Shown: positions 35,160 through 46,969 of the stretch, one piece after another
How the letters are laid out: the number at the start of each line of letters is the position of its first letter
Position numbering within the stretch: the stretch's first letter is position 1
Assembly: GCF_026745355.1 (NCBI RefSeq)
Contig: NC_079208.1
Location: forward strand, 19,557,830-19,621,829
From: Beta vulgaris subsp. vulgaris
Lineage: Eukaryota; Streptophyta; Magnoliopsida; Caryophyllales; Amaranthaceae
DNA: 64,000 bases
Direction: 5' to 3'
The notes under the pieces: generated by a model
The model's database searches: none
What the model was told of the DNA's origin: nothing
Seen by the model: only the letters and a program-made list of their open reading frames with translations
Position numbers and translations under genes: made by a program

Positions 35160-38049
35160 ATGAATAATAATGAAGGCGTGGAGGAAGGTTTCTGGTTAGT
35201 AGAGACTCTGATATGGGAATAGTGGCTCCTGCAAGAAGACATTGACGATGAGGAAGATGAGATGGCAGAAGAAGCTGAAAATGTTGAAGCAATCATAACA
35301 AGTACCAACCAAATTTCACTCTTACACAAAGGAGACTCATTGTTGACAACTTACTTGCAATTCAAGTTGATGGGAAGCTTCCATGGGTGTTTCAAACAAA
35401 GTTAGCAGCACAAGTAGGTGTACACAAAAGCACTATTTCAAGAATATACAAAGATGCAATGAAATAGAGAGAGCAAGGTAATGAACTTGATGTGAGGAAA
35501 GAGAAGTTTAGGAAATGTGGGAGGAAACCAAAGCAATATTTTGACGAATTTTTGCAATCAGTACCCCTACATTTTCGAACCACAATAAAGGTCCTTCGTA
35601 GGGGCACTGAAACTTCCTCCTGTTACTGTTTATAGGCTGTTGAAAAAGGGTACGTTAAGGTCACATACTTCAACTAACCACCCTAGCGTCACAGAGGAAT
35701 ACAAGTTGACTAGAATGAAGTGGGTGATGTCCCATCTTCTTCCAGGTACAACAACATCAAAACCAACTTTTGTTGACATGCAAAATGTTATTCACATAGA
35801 TGAAAAATGGTTTTACTTGAACCCTGAGATGAGGAGGTTGTACCTCCTACTTTTTGAAAATGACCCTTATAGATGTTCTTAATCAAGGAGGTATCCAATC
35901 AAAATCATGTTCATGGGGGTCATAGGAAGGTCGATTTATGATAGCAATGGCATAGAAATACATGATGGCAAATATGACATTTTTTCTTTTGTACAATATG
36001 TAACAGCAAAGAAAAAAAAACATAAATAGGCCTGCAGGCACTATTGAAACTAAGGCTGTAGAATCAGTCACACAACAAAGTCATCAAGAGGATGATCATA
36101 AACAATGTCATACCAGCCATTATCAGCAAATGTCCTTCTCATCTACAAAAAGACATAATTATCCAGCATGAAAATGCAAGACCCCACATATCAGATTCTG
36201 ATATGGAATTCAGAGAGGCAGCAACAAAGGATGGGTTCAACATTAAGCTGGTCAATCAACCCCCTCAATCCCCTAATCTGATCATATTGGATTTGTCTCT
36301 TTTTAGGGTTGTTCTATCTATTTAACATCAAGCATTTCCACAGAATTTAGATGAGTTAATCACTAGGGTCCAAGATGCATATGAAATCTGCTATGACACA
36401 AAGAAGATTAAATTTACTTGGTTACAACCTCAATATGTCATGACTAAGATTTTCACTAGTAGAATAATTGCTTATTGCTGCGGTGATATTGCTGCGGTTT
36501 TACCCCATACGCAGCAATATAGCACGTAAAAAAAAAAGGAAAAATACAAAATAACCATATTGCTGCGGTTTCGGCCGAAAACCGCAGCAATATGGTTTCA
36601 ACGGAAGTTTTTTAAAATTTTTTTGGCTAGTTGAGCAAATATATTGTTGCGGTTTCTCGAAGAAACTGCAACAATATATTAAAATAGTATAAAAAATATT
36701 ATTTTAATATATTGCTGCGGTTCCTCAAGAAAACCGCAGCAATATAATAAGTTGTTTTAAGTATAAAAAGAAATTAGGCTTTTGTTCCCCTTCTCTCTCA
36801 TAAATCGTCCTCCTCTCTCTCTTCACTATTCTCGCTCTGCGGTTTCTCTCTCCTCTTCACACAACGACTCTCTCTCCTCACTATCCTCGCTCTCTCCTCT
36901 TCACACAACGACTCTCTCTCCTCACTATCCTCGCTCTCTCCTCTTCGGTGGTCCTTCTCTCTCATAAACCGTCCTTCGTTCGTGGCTCGCCTTCTTCGTC
37001 GTTCGTGGCCTTCGACGCTCGCCTTCTTCGTCCTTCTCCGGCCTTCGACGCTCGCTGGCCTTCATGGCTCGCCTTCTTCGTCGTTCGTGGCCTTCGACGC
37101 TCGCCTTAGCTTCTTTGTCCTTCGTCGGCCTTCTTCATCGTTCGTGGCTTTCGACCTAAATCGTTTTTTTTTCCGTTTTTAGTAGATCGATTTGTAATTT
37201 AGGTTCTCCTTCCTCAGCCTTCGTTTATTTTATGTAATTTTAATTTCAGCAGTTTTTTTGTTCGTTTTTTAATTTTTTTTCGTTTTTAGTTTTGTAATTT
37301 AGGTTAACAATTTTTTTTTCTGTTTTTTGACTTCAGCATTCCAGATTTACATTTTTTTCCTTTTTTTGTTGAATGGAGATTTGATTTTTATTAGGTTAGT
37401 GTTATAGATGTAGTAGATTTGATCTGTTAGTCAATTTTTTTTATGTTATATAATATATTTGTATTTGTGAAAGCAGATTTGATCTCGTTTGTGTTTTAGT
37501 TAAGTGTTTTTTTTTTTATATACTCTAAATGTTGTTTGTTTCTATCTCTTCCACATACTTTTGGGGGCTGTGAGTTTCGTTTAATAAATTTTGAATGAAA
37601 TCTACGAAAATTATAAAAAAAAAATATCGAATTTTTTTTTGAACTGTCGTACGTATTGCTGCTGTTTTTGTTAAAAATCGCAGCAATATGATCTAAATTT
37701 TTTTAATTAAAAAATACATATTGCTGCGGTTTTACCTAGAAACTGCAGCAATATAATTATTACCTATTGCTGCCCCCTTAATTGTTGCGCTCCCAGAACT
37801 GCAGCAATAGGCCACTTTTTGACCGCATCAATAAGCATTTATTCTACTAGTTTAAAGGTGAAGGGAGGTAACAACTATAAGAACCCTCATCATGGCAAGG
37901 CACATATGGAAAGGATTGTAATGCTACCAGATAATGTACAAATTGAACAGTCAGTTGATAAAGCAGTTGAGTATTTAAATGCAATATTGGTGCATGTTTC
38001 AGAAAGTAACCAGTACTTACATGAAGAAGTGAGTGTTGATCAAGACTAG
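35160..38049 (+). pseudogene. MLE transposase, degraded, split by a CACTA insertion
   Basis: A DDE transposase for cut-and-paste mobility. Starts MNNNEGVEEGFW with a stop at about 35218. A helix-turn-helix region reads QRRLIVDNLLAIQVDGKLPW and AAQVGVHKSTISRIY. The first catalytic Asp is in NVIHIDEKWFYLNPE (35640-35882 frame). The second site reads QHENARPH (36170-36172 is a Glu codon, not Asp). The third is in LIILDLSLFR. There are 39 residues between the second and third sites, the plant DD39D spacing. At least two stops and three frameshifts. The C-terminal end LKVKGGNNYKNPHHGKAHME (37854 onward) is separated from TKI by the CACTA insertion. Confidence 0.88.
36454..37850. mobile_element. 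Non-autonomous CACTA element inside the MLE transposase
   Basis: Begins CACTAGTAGAATAATTGC and ends ATTTATTCTACTAG (last TG lost). TTT lies on both sides (36451-36453 and 37851-37853), a 3-bp duplication. Removing it with one TTT rejoins the mariner reading frame exactly. Subterminal regions carry repeated TATTGCTGCGG / CCGCAGCAATA inverted pairs. The middle is CT-rich with CTCGCTCTCTCCTCTTC direct repeats, probably the former promoter and leader. No transposase. Confidence 0.85.
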
Positions 38050-38052
38050 GTA

Positions 38053-39104
38053 ACACAACAAAGTTTGGGTCTCATTACTATTTTGTCTTTTGAAATGCAA
38101 TTGTTGATGACTGCTACACATAACCATCCTAGTTAGTGCTAAGTGACACTCATAATGCAAACTTTTGTTTAGAATTAGGTAGTGCATTGTGATTATTACT
38201 TGCGTTAATGGTTTGGTTATGTGTCTTTTGTGTATATATATATTAAGTATAGATGAGGCAGTCATGTAATACTTTATTGCATTGATGTTATGTGAATGGT
38301 TATTGTGAATGGTTATTATGAATGGTTATTGTTATGCACATGTATCTCTCATGCCTAACAACCCAAGTGAAGTCATATTTAGGCATCATTTTTGAGATTA
38401 GGGAATTAGGGAGAAGACCACAAAGTTCATGGTAGACAATGAACAATAAACCCTCATCATATGACTTATATAATTGCATCAGGGAAAACCAATGTCATCA
38501 ACGTAACACATAACTATGATTGATTCCTTCGCAAGTTCAAATAGAAACATGGAGCTCAATGAACATGAGTTATGTATCCAGGTGAGTCCTATCATCATGT
38601 GCAACCTATGTGAACATTGATCTCTCAAATTACATCATTGAGATCAATTTTTAGGACTCATGTAAACTAAGACTCAAACTGCCATGTATGTAACAAAGCC
38701 ATCAACCCACATCATATGACTAATATAAGTGCGTCAGGGAAAAAAAGTACATGTCATCAACACATAACTATGCATTGATTCCTCAACAAGTTAAAAACGA
38801 AACTTGGAGCTCAATAAACATGAGTTATGTGTTTGGTAGAGTCCCATCATGCAACTTGTTTGACATTGACCTCTCACTACAAATCATAGAGATCATCTTA
38901 TTTAGGACTCATGCAAAGCAAGCCTCAAACTGCCACTAATTTCACAGAGCCATCAACCACAAACTAAAGCTAACCACAATCCAAGTTTATTTCGGGAGCC
39001 TCATAAGCTAAAGTGATCATATGCAATTTAGGGGACTAAGGTGCAAATGGAAGCCTAAAATGCCACTCATTTTCCAGCAACCTCAAAAGCGAAATACGTT
39101 GTAT
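38053..39104. repeat. MLE interior with a ~245-bp imperfect tandem duplication
   Basis: Copy 1 (about 38450-38694) and copy 2 (about 38702-38945) share CATCATATGACT, GTCATCAAC, CACATAACTATG, GAGCTCAATGAACATGAGTT-type and AGGACTCATG motifs in order. No protein signal. The rest is AT-rich. Confidence 0.6.
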
Positions 39105-39822
39105 TTAATAATAAAAAAAATGCATATTGCTGCGGTTTCTACCTAAAACCGCAACAATAGACGGTGGGCGACTGAATGACGAAGAGGTCGAGCGAGCGAC
39201 GAGGGAACAACGAAGGAGGAGATTAGCAACGAACGAGCGACCGATGAAGGAGCAACGAGGAGCGACGAGGGCCGACGAAGGAGCAACGAAGGGCTGACGA
39301 ACGAGCAACGAAGGGCTAACGAACGAGCGAGACGTCTGTTGCTGGCGAAGGATGGTCGGCGAAGGAGGAAAGAGGAGAGTAGCAAGAGGAGAGTTGGAAG
39401 AGGAAGAGGAGAGAGAGAGAGGAAGTGGAGAGTAGGAAAAACGGTTGTGTGTCTGTGTATGTGTTTAAAAGACTTTTGAGAAACCCTACTTTGGGTCGCG
39501 CATTTTATATGAAAAATAAAAAGTCTATTGCTGCGGCTGTTAAAGGAACCGGAGCAATAGGCTTATGAAATTAATTGCGATCTTAAAATATTATTTTTTA
39601 ATAATATTTTAATATATTGTTGCGGTTCATGTCAGAAACCGCAGCAATATGTCTGGTCAAAAAGTCAAATTTTTTTCAAAAATTTTCCGTTGAAAGCATA
39701 TTGCTACGGTTTTGGCGAAAACCGCAGCAATATGGTCATTTTATATTTTTTTCTTTTCTTTTTACGTGATATATTGCTGCGTATGGGTAAAACCGCAGCA
39801 ATAAGTAATTATTCTACTAGTG
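39105..39822. mobile_element. Truncated CACTA element of the same family, inverted
   Basis: Ends GTAATTATTCTACTAGTG at 39822, which is the reverse complement of the left end of the copy at 36454. It shares the TATTGCTGCGG palindromes and the GAGAGGAGAG leader block. The opposite terminus is missing; its left border near 39105-39120 is approximate. Confidence 0.7.
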
Positions 39823-39843
39823 AAAGTTATGATAAACAAAACC

Positions 39844-40575
39844 TCAGGAACTTGAATGAGTTCCTCTACGCATCAAGAGGAAAGCACGGTGATTAGGATC
39901 CATCTCTTCATCGTTTTCAAGACGGGGACTCATGGGGATTTCCGGGTCATCGTCCTCATACCCCACATCTAACTCCTCATACACCTTGAAGAGCTTAAGA
40001 TTTCCATCATCATCTTCAAAATAGATGTCAAATTCCTTATTCTCCTCTTCATCAGATTCAATCTCAATAGGCAGGCCCTCATATTCCTCAAAATAAGCCT
40101 CAACCTTAATCTTCTCTTTCCCCTTATTCTCATTTACAACAATTAGAGCCTTCCCTTTACCCTTTCGATCTTTCATTACATCTCTAGCCCGCAAAGCACA
40201 AACAATGGGAGGAAAGTTATTTTTCGTAACCCTAAACTTCTCTCTTTCCTCCTCATCCACAATTTTCTTACCTCTTTCCCTAGATCTAAGAAGGTAAACC
40301 CTAGATCTAGCCTTTGGTTTAGGAGACTTACCAAGAGGGAGGTTGGAGTCCAATTTTTTACTCACCCTTATAGTTTCTTTAGATTTTTGCGCCCTTTCCA
40401 TGACTAATTACAAGGCCTTCAACAATTTATCACTCAAACACTTCGCGACTTCACCGGAATAGTACATTTTCCATGCATAAGGGCTGCCATCTTCAATCGA
40501 ATTTGCCAAATCACGACATATAAGCATTTCTTCTTTTAATTTTGCATCAAATTTGAGAGGTTGTGTGAATTGCAT
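39844..40575 (-). pseudogene. Unrecognised antisense passenger ORF in the MLE (one in-frame stop)
   Basis: I do not recognise this protein. One frame runs from ATG at 40575 (MQFTQPLKFDAKLKEEM) to a stop at 39844, about 243 codons, broken only by a TAA at about 40408-40410. After that stop an ATG at 40401 opens 185 codons. Order: a charged helical N-part (LICRDLANSIEDGSPYAWK); a very basic middle (GKSPKPKARSRVYLLRSRER, DRKGKGKALIV) that could bind nucleic acid or act as a nuclear signal; and a strongly acidic C-part (IEIESDEEENKEFDIYFEDD, VGYEDDDPEIPMSPR). It lies between the transposase and the right TIR, opposite in strand. It could be a captured host gene or an element-specific gene. Confidence 0.55.
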
Positions 40576-40978
40576 GGTGGATTTTTTTTGGAGAGAGGGA
40601 AGAAGATAAAGAGAGAGGATAAGAACAATTGAAACGGCTGAGGAGTGTGATTATGAATCGAGGGTTAGGGTTCACATTTTGATGAACAATAAATGACGAA
40701 AAGTTCATTTTTCATCTGTTTTGGGTAGTTAATAGTTGGGAGTTGGAGAGTTATTTTGGTGGGAATCATTAAGCTAATGAAAATAATCTAATGTTTTTAA
40801 TTTGTTACTTAAGTCTATCTTAATTTTCTTAAATCAGATTTGTTTAGGTTCCTTAAGGGTATTATTATAAATTCATAGTAAAAAACTTTGCCAAAATTAG
40901 AAAAAAGTGAATTGTTGCATTTAATTTGGAATCGCCGTTTTAGGAAATTGTTGTATTTAAAACGAAACGGGGGAAGTA

Positions 40979-42065
40979 AGAAATTAGAAATAGATCTATT
41001 ATTAACAAGCCGGCTGATGTGGTTGGTTGAAAGTAGATGTTACTAATGCAAGGAGAATGGTTGTAAATGGATGAACAAAGTTGAGTAACTTTATGGGTTA
41101 ATGGTCACTAAAGCATATTAGTTCTCGAGTTAATAAAGTGAGTTATGGTCCATTAAAATTATCACGAATACTAATAACACATAAAGATGATATATATGTA
41201 CCATGGACTAATTCAGATTATACTAAGTCTAAGTCGTTTAAGTAAACTATCGGTAATTAATCTCTAACGAGAGACCTATTATCATCATGGATGATGTTAC
41301 ACCAAATATAGGATAGTTTTCCGAGTTTGTCGTTGTTGATTGAGATTGGTGGAGATAAATTATAATTCGAGATAAGATGACTATAAGATAAGGAAAGTTG
41401 AAAGTGGATATATTGATGTGTCTACGTGCAATATGACTTATGTGTATTATGAATGGTGAGATGTGAATTACATACTAAGAAATGACATATGTGAAACCAT
41501 GATATTATAGAAATGGTCTTATGTTATGTTTCTGTAAATGATTTGAAACTGTGAAAGTATTATGATGACATTTCAGCTATGTATTCTCGAAAGTATTTAA
41601 AGTTATGAAATATGTTTACACACTTTCGATTATGCAAAAGTGTATGATATTATCATTCTGAAACGATTCGAATGTATGAAAGGTTATGATTATGCAATGA
41701 TCTTTGAGAAACACTTAAAAGAAACGAAACACGATAAAATTAAGTGAAAGAATATTCAGTTATGTCGAGTCGAGCACATACTTTCTGGCGGCAACGCCAC
41801 CTTCTAATGGGAGACATTGTCCTCTATGTCACCTGCATTATGGCATTACATGCCACCTTCTGATGGGGGACAACATACTCGGTGACTCTTCCTTCTATTA
41901 CTAATGGCATTATATGCCACCATCGGATGAGGAACGAATGTCTTCGGTGGGCTTGCCTTCTGTTACGTTCTATGGCATTATATGCCACCCTCCAATGGGG
42001 GACTTATCCTTGGTGGCTTTGGCTTCCATTGTACTTGCAAATATCCAAAGAAAGTTTCTGATAAT
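40979..42065. repeat. Probable remnant of a Ty3-type LTR, left part
   Basis: No gene. 41780-42030 contains four loose ~65-80-bp repeats with GGCATTATATGCCACC and GATGGGGGAC, a style seen in long chromovirus LTRs. Probably one repeat with 43292-45709, interrupted by two elements. Confidence 0.35.
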
Positions 42066-42068
42066 GAA

Positions 42069-43288
42069 TACTACAAGAATGAATGGAAATTGCGACCAAC
42101 CTTAACGACCGTGCGGAAATCCAGTCGTAAAAAGGTACCAATTACATCGAGATTTGAAACCTATCGTAGATATTAAGGTTATTTTTCAACGAATCTTAAA
42201 TTTGGTGGTAAACGTTAAAACCTGGTCGTAGAAAGTGTGAAAATTGTGCGAAAAACTTGAGCGGGAGCTTTCCTGGTTTCTTAATTCTTTAACATCCATA
42301 TAATTAGTAAAAACAACGGGACCAATGGTTGCAAAAGACTATTAAATTTAAGAAAAATATTATTAATTTTTTAATCCCCAAAAATAAAAAATAAAACACC
42401 TATGTTGTACCGCCTGTACTCCTCACTGTTCCATTGCGGTTCTTCACTGCGCGAACTACAATCCTCTGTTCATCCGAATTGTCAAATTTCTGGTAAGTTT
42501 CTCCATCCTTCATGCTATAAAGCCAAAATTAGATGTTCTCTTTTGTTTTTGTTCGCCTAAATTGACGGTCTCATGTTTTTGTTCGCCTAATTTTCATAGT
42601 TTCAGGGGGATTCTCGAACTGGATTCCTCCCATTGGCGCCCCAATTTGCGAGATATTTTCATAATCTCAAACCATAATTGCGAGATATTTTGTTCGCCTA
42701 ATTTTCAGAGTTTCAGGGGAATTAGGTATCATTCTTCCAGTTTCAAGGCATAATTTTGATTTAAATATTTTCATAATCTTAATTCATAATTGTCGAATTT
42801 GGCTGGTATTATGTTCGTTTTGCTTGATTTTATTAGAATCTTAAACCAAAATTGCAAATTTGAAACCCCAATCAAACCAAACGATTAAAAGACGTTCTAA
42901 ATTGTGATTTGCTTGTTGTCCAGTATATGTATTTTACTCTTTGTGAATATGATATATGTTGTTTGGTTTAGTCTCTGATTTGCTGCAAAAATGAGATATA
43001 CGACAAGAAATTCGGGTCGTAAAATGAATCATTTGAATTTTCAAAAACTGAATTACGACGGGTAATCTCGTCGCAGATACAGAACGTTTTACGACGAGTT
43101 TTTCACCTCGTCGTTAAATATCAATGACGACGACTCAATTAAACTGGTCGTAATGTTTTTTTTTGCGACGGAGCCTTTTGCGACCGGGGACGACGGAACG
43201 AAAATCTCGTCGTAAAAGGCTTTTGCGACGAGAAACTGTTCATTAACAACAGGAAATCCTGTCGTTGATGAGGGTTATTCTTGTAGTG
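42069..43288. mobile_element. Non-autonomous CACTA-like element, 1.2 kb
   Basis: Right end reads CACTACAAGAATAACCC on the reverse strand; left end TACTACAAGAATGAATGG has the first base changed. GAA is duplicated on both sides (42066-42068 and 43289-43291). Subterminal repeats of GTCGTAAAA / TTTTGCGACGAG occur at both ends. The interior has an exon-like leader with a GTAAGT donor near 42492 and a TTTTGTTCGCCTAA repeat. No transposase. Confidence 0.82.
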
Positions 43289-43291
43289 GAA

Positions 43292-45709
43292 GTAAACTAA
43301 AGATGATAACACACGATCTATGATAAAATGTATGATTTAAGTTGTATGTTTTATGAATATGTGACGATATGAAAGTATGTCTTCTACTTTAATATGAAAG
43401 AACTATGATGATGTTATGACTTTGTTATGATATCTGAAAATACTTAAGAGGCATAAAACATGATAAAGTTAAGCGAAAGATGGTTCTTGGCACCGCAAGT
43501 GTCACCTTTGTTGTGACCGTCTTTCTGTGGGCACTGAAAGTGTCACCTATGTTGTGGCCGCCTTTCTACATGTTCTGGGAAGGCATCCCTTTCCGTTATA
43601 CTTGTCAAGTTACCAATATGATTAAGTAAGATGAAAAGATATGATGAAGCTAGTGATATGATATGAAACCATCTGATAGGTTTATTAAATGGTTTATAAA
43701 CGCCTTTATTCCCTCCGTTGAACGTATGCTCTCTCTTGTTTTACAAAGTTTGGACATTAGTCAAGTTATAATATGAGTTGTAGTATTGATAGTAAGTTGT
43801 TTGTGTTATTAGTTTTCTAAGAAGAGACTAAAGCAACCAAGTTTGTTGAACATTATCACGTTATCTTAAAAATCCTGATAAGGGGTCGTTATATGAAAGT
43901 ATCCTAAAGTAATGCAGGTGTCATGGAAAGTTATTTGTTATTGGATTCCCAGTTAAGGGCTAGTAGAAAGGAATGAAAAAAGTTATGTACTTTCTTCATG
44001 TTAAAAGTGGTTAACAGGTAGAAGTTGTGCATTGTAAAAGGTGAAAGAATGAAAGTATAAAGATGGTTAGACTTATGCATCGATGTGAATGTTGGTATGT
44101 TATTGCGATGTGCTTATGAATGATATGAACATATTGATTATGTGAGAGTCATAGACACCAAAGCATGTGTTAAGAGTGTTTTATTGGTAAGTACTCAGCG
44201 TTGTGCTGATGTGTCTGTCAATATTTTATTCGATTTTTTCACCAAGTACCTTCGAATTTTCAGAAAATTCAACAGGTAACCTTGCATTTTTCAAAATTCA
44301 CTAGGTACCTGAGTTTCATGGTAATACATCAAAATGCTCTTAATGACTAATAATGGTTAACTCCGTTAGTCATTAAACTTATTAAGACCTAATTTAACCT
44401 CTAATCCCTAATCCCTAATCCTAACCCAAACCCTAACCCTAAGTCCCTAACCCACCACCACCCAACCCTCACCCTATTCCTGCAGCCCCTCCCTCTCCCC
44501 CTCCTCCTCCCCCTCTCTGCTCCCCCGTCAATTGCTATAACCCTCTACCCCTCCACCTCCCCCTATCACCCCACCTAGGCCGATTTCCGTAGCCCTTCCC
44601 CCACCCTTTCCCGATTTCTTCAATCCACCCCTTCACTTGCGCGTGATTTTCGGGTGAGATTGCTTCCTTCGAAAATATCGTTAATTTCCTCGAGCTTTCC
44701 ACTTTCCAACTGAGTTCGAACTCCTGCGGCGTATTTTTCGTTTGCGTGTAAACTTTTTGGTGGTGCTTTGACCGGGTTTTTGTCGACTTTGTCCAGATTT
44801 AGGGGTGGGGGCTGCGACAATTGAAGGGGGGTGGAGGGTTGTGGAAATCGTAGGGGATGGGGTGGAGAGGGGTGGGGGCTGCGGAAATTGTCAAGGTGGG
44901 GGGGAGGTTGCAGAAATTGGTGGGGTATGGGGAGGGGTGGGGGCTACAGGGATGGGGCAAGGGTTGAATGGTGGTGTGTTACGGTTAGGGTTAGGGTTAG
45001 TTTAGTTAGGTTAATTATGGTTCAATTAGGATTAATTAGGATTTTATTAGGGTTAATGACTAACGAAATTAACTACCGTTAGTCATTAAGGGTATTTTGA
45101 TGTATTACCATGAAACTTGGGGGTAACTGGTGAATTTTGAAAAGTGCGAGGGTACATGGTGAATTTTTTAAAAAGAATCTAGGGTACTTGGTAGAAAATC
45201 GTATTTTATTTTGACACTACTGAGGCCTGTCACTTAGAGGGTGGTAGTGTTACGATAGTTTCAGGTTGTAGTTCTGAAGCATCTTTTCCAAGATAGAAGT
45301 AGTTATATGCTTAGGACAATGCACTTTTTATATGCTTTTGAGACGAGGACGTTCCAATTTGTAATAGATAGTAATTAATGTTTTATTTTTATTTATGTTT
45401 CTCGATGAGCGACAATGCTACTGATTTTCTTTCGCTTTTGCTCCACGAAAGAGTTGCGTTTTGGCTTTGGAAAAGTTTTTATATTGAAATTGTAAGAGGT
45501 TTTTCGAACATTTCCAATTTTGGGTGGTCCATTTACAAAGGAAACTCTACTGAAATGTTTAGAAAATATAATTCAATTATTAAGGTGTTTCTTTTAAAAG
45601 TGAAAAATCAGAGTCACGTCACTGTATTTTAATGTCTAATGTCGTCTTCAATTGCTAATCTTGATTATAATTAACTTAATAAGGATGCATGAAAGTCGGG
45701 GCTTTACAC
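43292..45709 (+). repeat. Probable Ty3-type LTR remnant, right part
   Basis: Holds tandem GCACC/TGAAAGTGTCACC units (43480-43560) and GTAAGTACTCAGCGTTGTGCTG (44190-44213), whose reverse complement resembles the CAAAGCTGAGTACTAC motif of the chromovirus LTRs here. It ends GGGGCTTTACA at 45709, a plausible LTR terminus. Interrupted by the Mutator-like element. No matching start found. Confidence 0.4.
44231..45201. mobile_element. Mutator-like non-autonomous element, 971 bp
   Basis: Long TIRs of about 145 bp: 44231-44378 and 45056-45201, starting CGATTTTTTCACCAAGTACC versus CGATTTTCTACCAAGTACCC on the reverse strand. An exact 9-bp target duplication TATTTTATT lies at 44222-44230 and 45202-45210, the Mutator hallmark. 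Inside each TIR lie telomere-like CCCTAA (44399-44450) and TTAGGG (44985-45000) runs. The centre is C-rich then G-rich. A 66-codon minus ORF (44620-44820; MSQPPPLNLDKVDKNPVK) could be a captured gene fragment but is unrecognised. No MULE transposase. Confidence 0.88.
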
Positions 45710-45743
45710 TTAGTTAATAAATACCGTTAGTTGTGTAACCTTG

Positions 45744-46944
45744 TATTAGTGGAAAAAACCCATCGAATCCGGTCAGAATTGGGCTTACGGATATGGTTTT
45801 GATCCGGATCGGGTGGGCTCATATCATCTCATGCAGATTAATTGACCCGGCTCTAAACCAGATCAATTACATATTCATGTATCCGGTTTTCACGCAGAAA
45901 CCAGATCAGTTGATGAGTAACTTATCCGGCTCACACATAAACTAGATCAACTTGTGTGTATACGAAATTAAAAAAAAAGCCGAAGGTCTGCTGCAGCCAA
46001 TAACCAGTGGTGTGTAGCTAAGCCACATGACAAAAACATTTAAACGAAATAAGCTTACACTCACCAATGGATAGAGAAGTCCAAAGTCTTTCGTGCCTTG
46101 TAAATAGTGACTACAGGAAATCAAAACGAACGAAATAAGGCATTCTATCCCTAATTTCGGATGAATATAAAAACTAAAAAACATAAACCAATTTTCCTAT
46201 GAAATTTACAAAAAGAAATTACAATATACGAAAATATCACTAAGAATATATTATTACAAACAACATTAAGACACAAGAAAAACCAAAATAATAAATTAAA
46301 CGAAATTACAAGAAAACGAAAATATAAACGAGAATCAAAAGGAAATTACATGAATCGGAAGATCTAAATGAAAATAAAAACGAAAATTGCAAAAAATAAA
46401 GCGGTGGTGCTGAGAGGTTGTGCATTCTAATGTGTGTTCGCTTGTCCTGTTCAAAGCGGTGGAGAAGAGGCGATCTGGAATGGCGAAGACTCGAAGCGGC
46501 CGAGAGAAAGAAAGCATAGACGCGAAGGGAAAAACGACGGAGTGGGCGGCGTGTCTTTCAGGATTTTGAGATCCATGGAACACGACACTTTCATTTTCTA
46601 GCACTTTCTCCTCTCCTCAAATCATGAAAAAGAAGAAGTGTAAGTTTCGAGGAGGGATTGGAGTGGGGAGAGAAAAGAGAAGGTGGCGGGTTTGGGCTAT
46701 GGTTTGGAGAAGAGAAGTGAGGAGGGGATTGAGTGAGAAGGGCATTGAATGAGGAGAAGTTCGGCTTGGAGAGGGGGGTTAAGTAATGAAGGGGGATGGG
46801 AAGGAGTTGGCCTTTTTTATAAGGCCGAGGGCCACCAATTGATCCGGTTGGGATACAAACCGGACCAGTTAGAGAGTTAGCGGATCCGGATTTTGTAGAA
46901 CCAGATCCATTTTACTGTATCATTTAGCCTTTTTTCTATTGGTG
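45744..46944. mobile_element. Non-autonomous CACTA-like element, 1.2 kb
   Basis: Left end TATTAGTGGAAAAAACCC and right end (reverse strand) CACCAATAGAAAAAAGGC are diverged CACTA-type TIRs. Both subterminal zones carry repeated ATCCGGTTT / GATCAATT / CCAGATC motifs in inverted orientation. The flanks TTG and TAG are only a partial 3-bp match. The interior has no recognised gene. Confidence 0.6.
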
Positions 46945-46969
46945 TAGGTTAGGTTGTTAACCCTTAATT

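Larger units (their letters stand above)
34639..40976 (+). mobile_element. Mariner-like element with nested insertions and a passenger ORF
   Basis: Left end CTATCTCTGTTTCGTTCTAA and right end (reverse complement) CTTCCCCCGTTTCGTTTTAA form about 31-bp TIRs that continue to CAACAATT. TA lies on both sides (34637-34638 and 40977-40978), the mariner target duplication. The interior holds a plant-type MLE transposase pseudogene (plus), a CACTA element, a CACTA fragment and a minus-strand ORF. Without the CACTA pieces it is about 4.2 kb, a normal size for plant MLEs. Confidence 0.82.

Noticed and set aside
36782..37182. CT-rich ORFs (Ser/Leu/Arg-rich) inside the CACTA element
   Set aside because: Low-complexity leader sequence; composition alone explains the open frame.
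44399..44450. Telomere or interstitial telomeric repeat
   Set aside because: The units are irregular CCCTAA/CCCTAAT, short, and mirrored inside a Mutator-like element; plant telomeres are TTTAGGG arrays.
46335..46604. 89-codon minus ORF in the CACTA element at 45744
   Set aside because: No family resemblance and it spans leader-like sequence.
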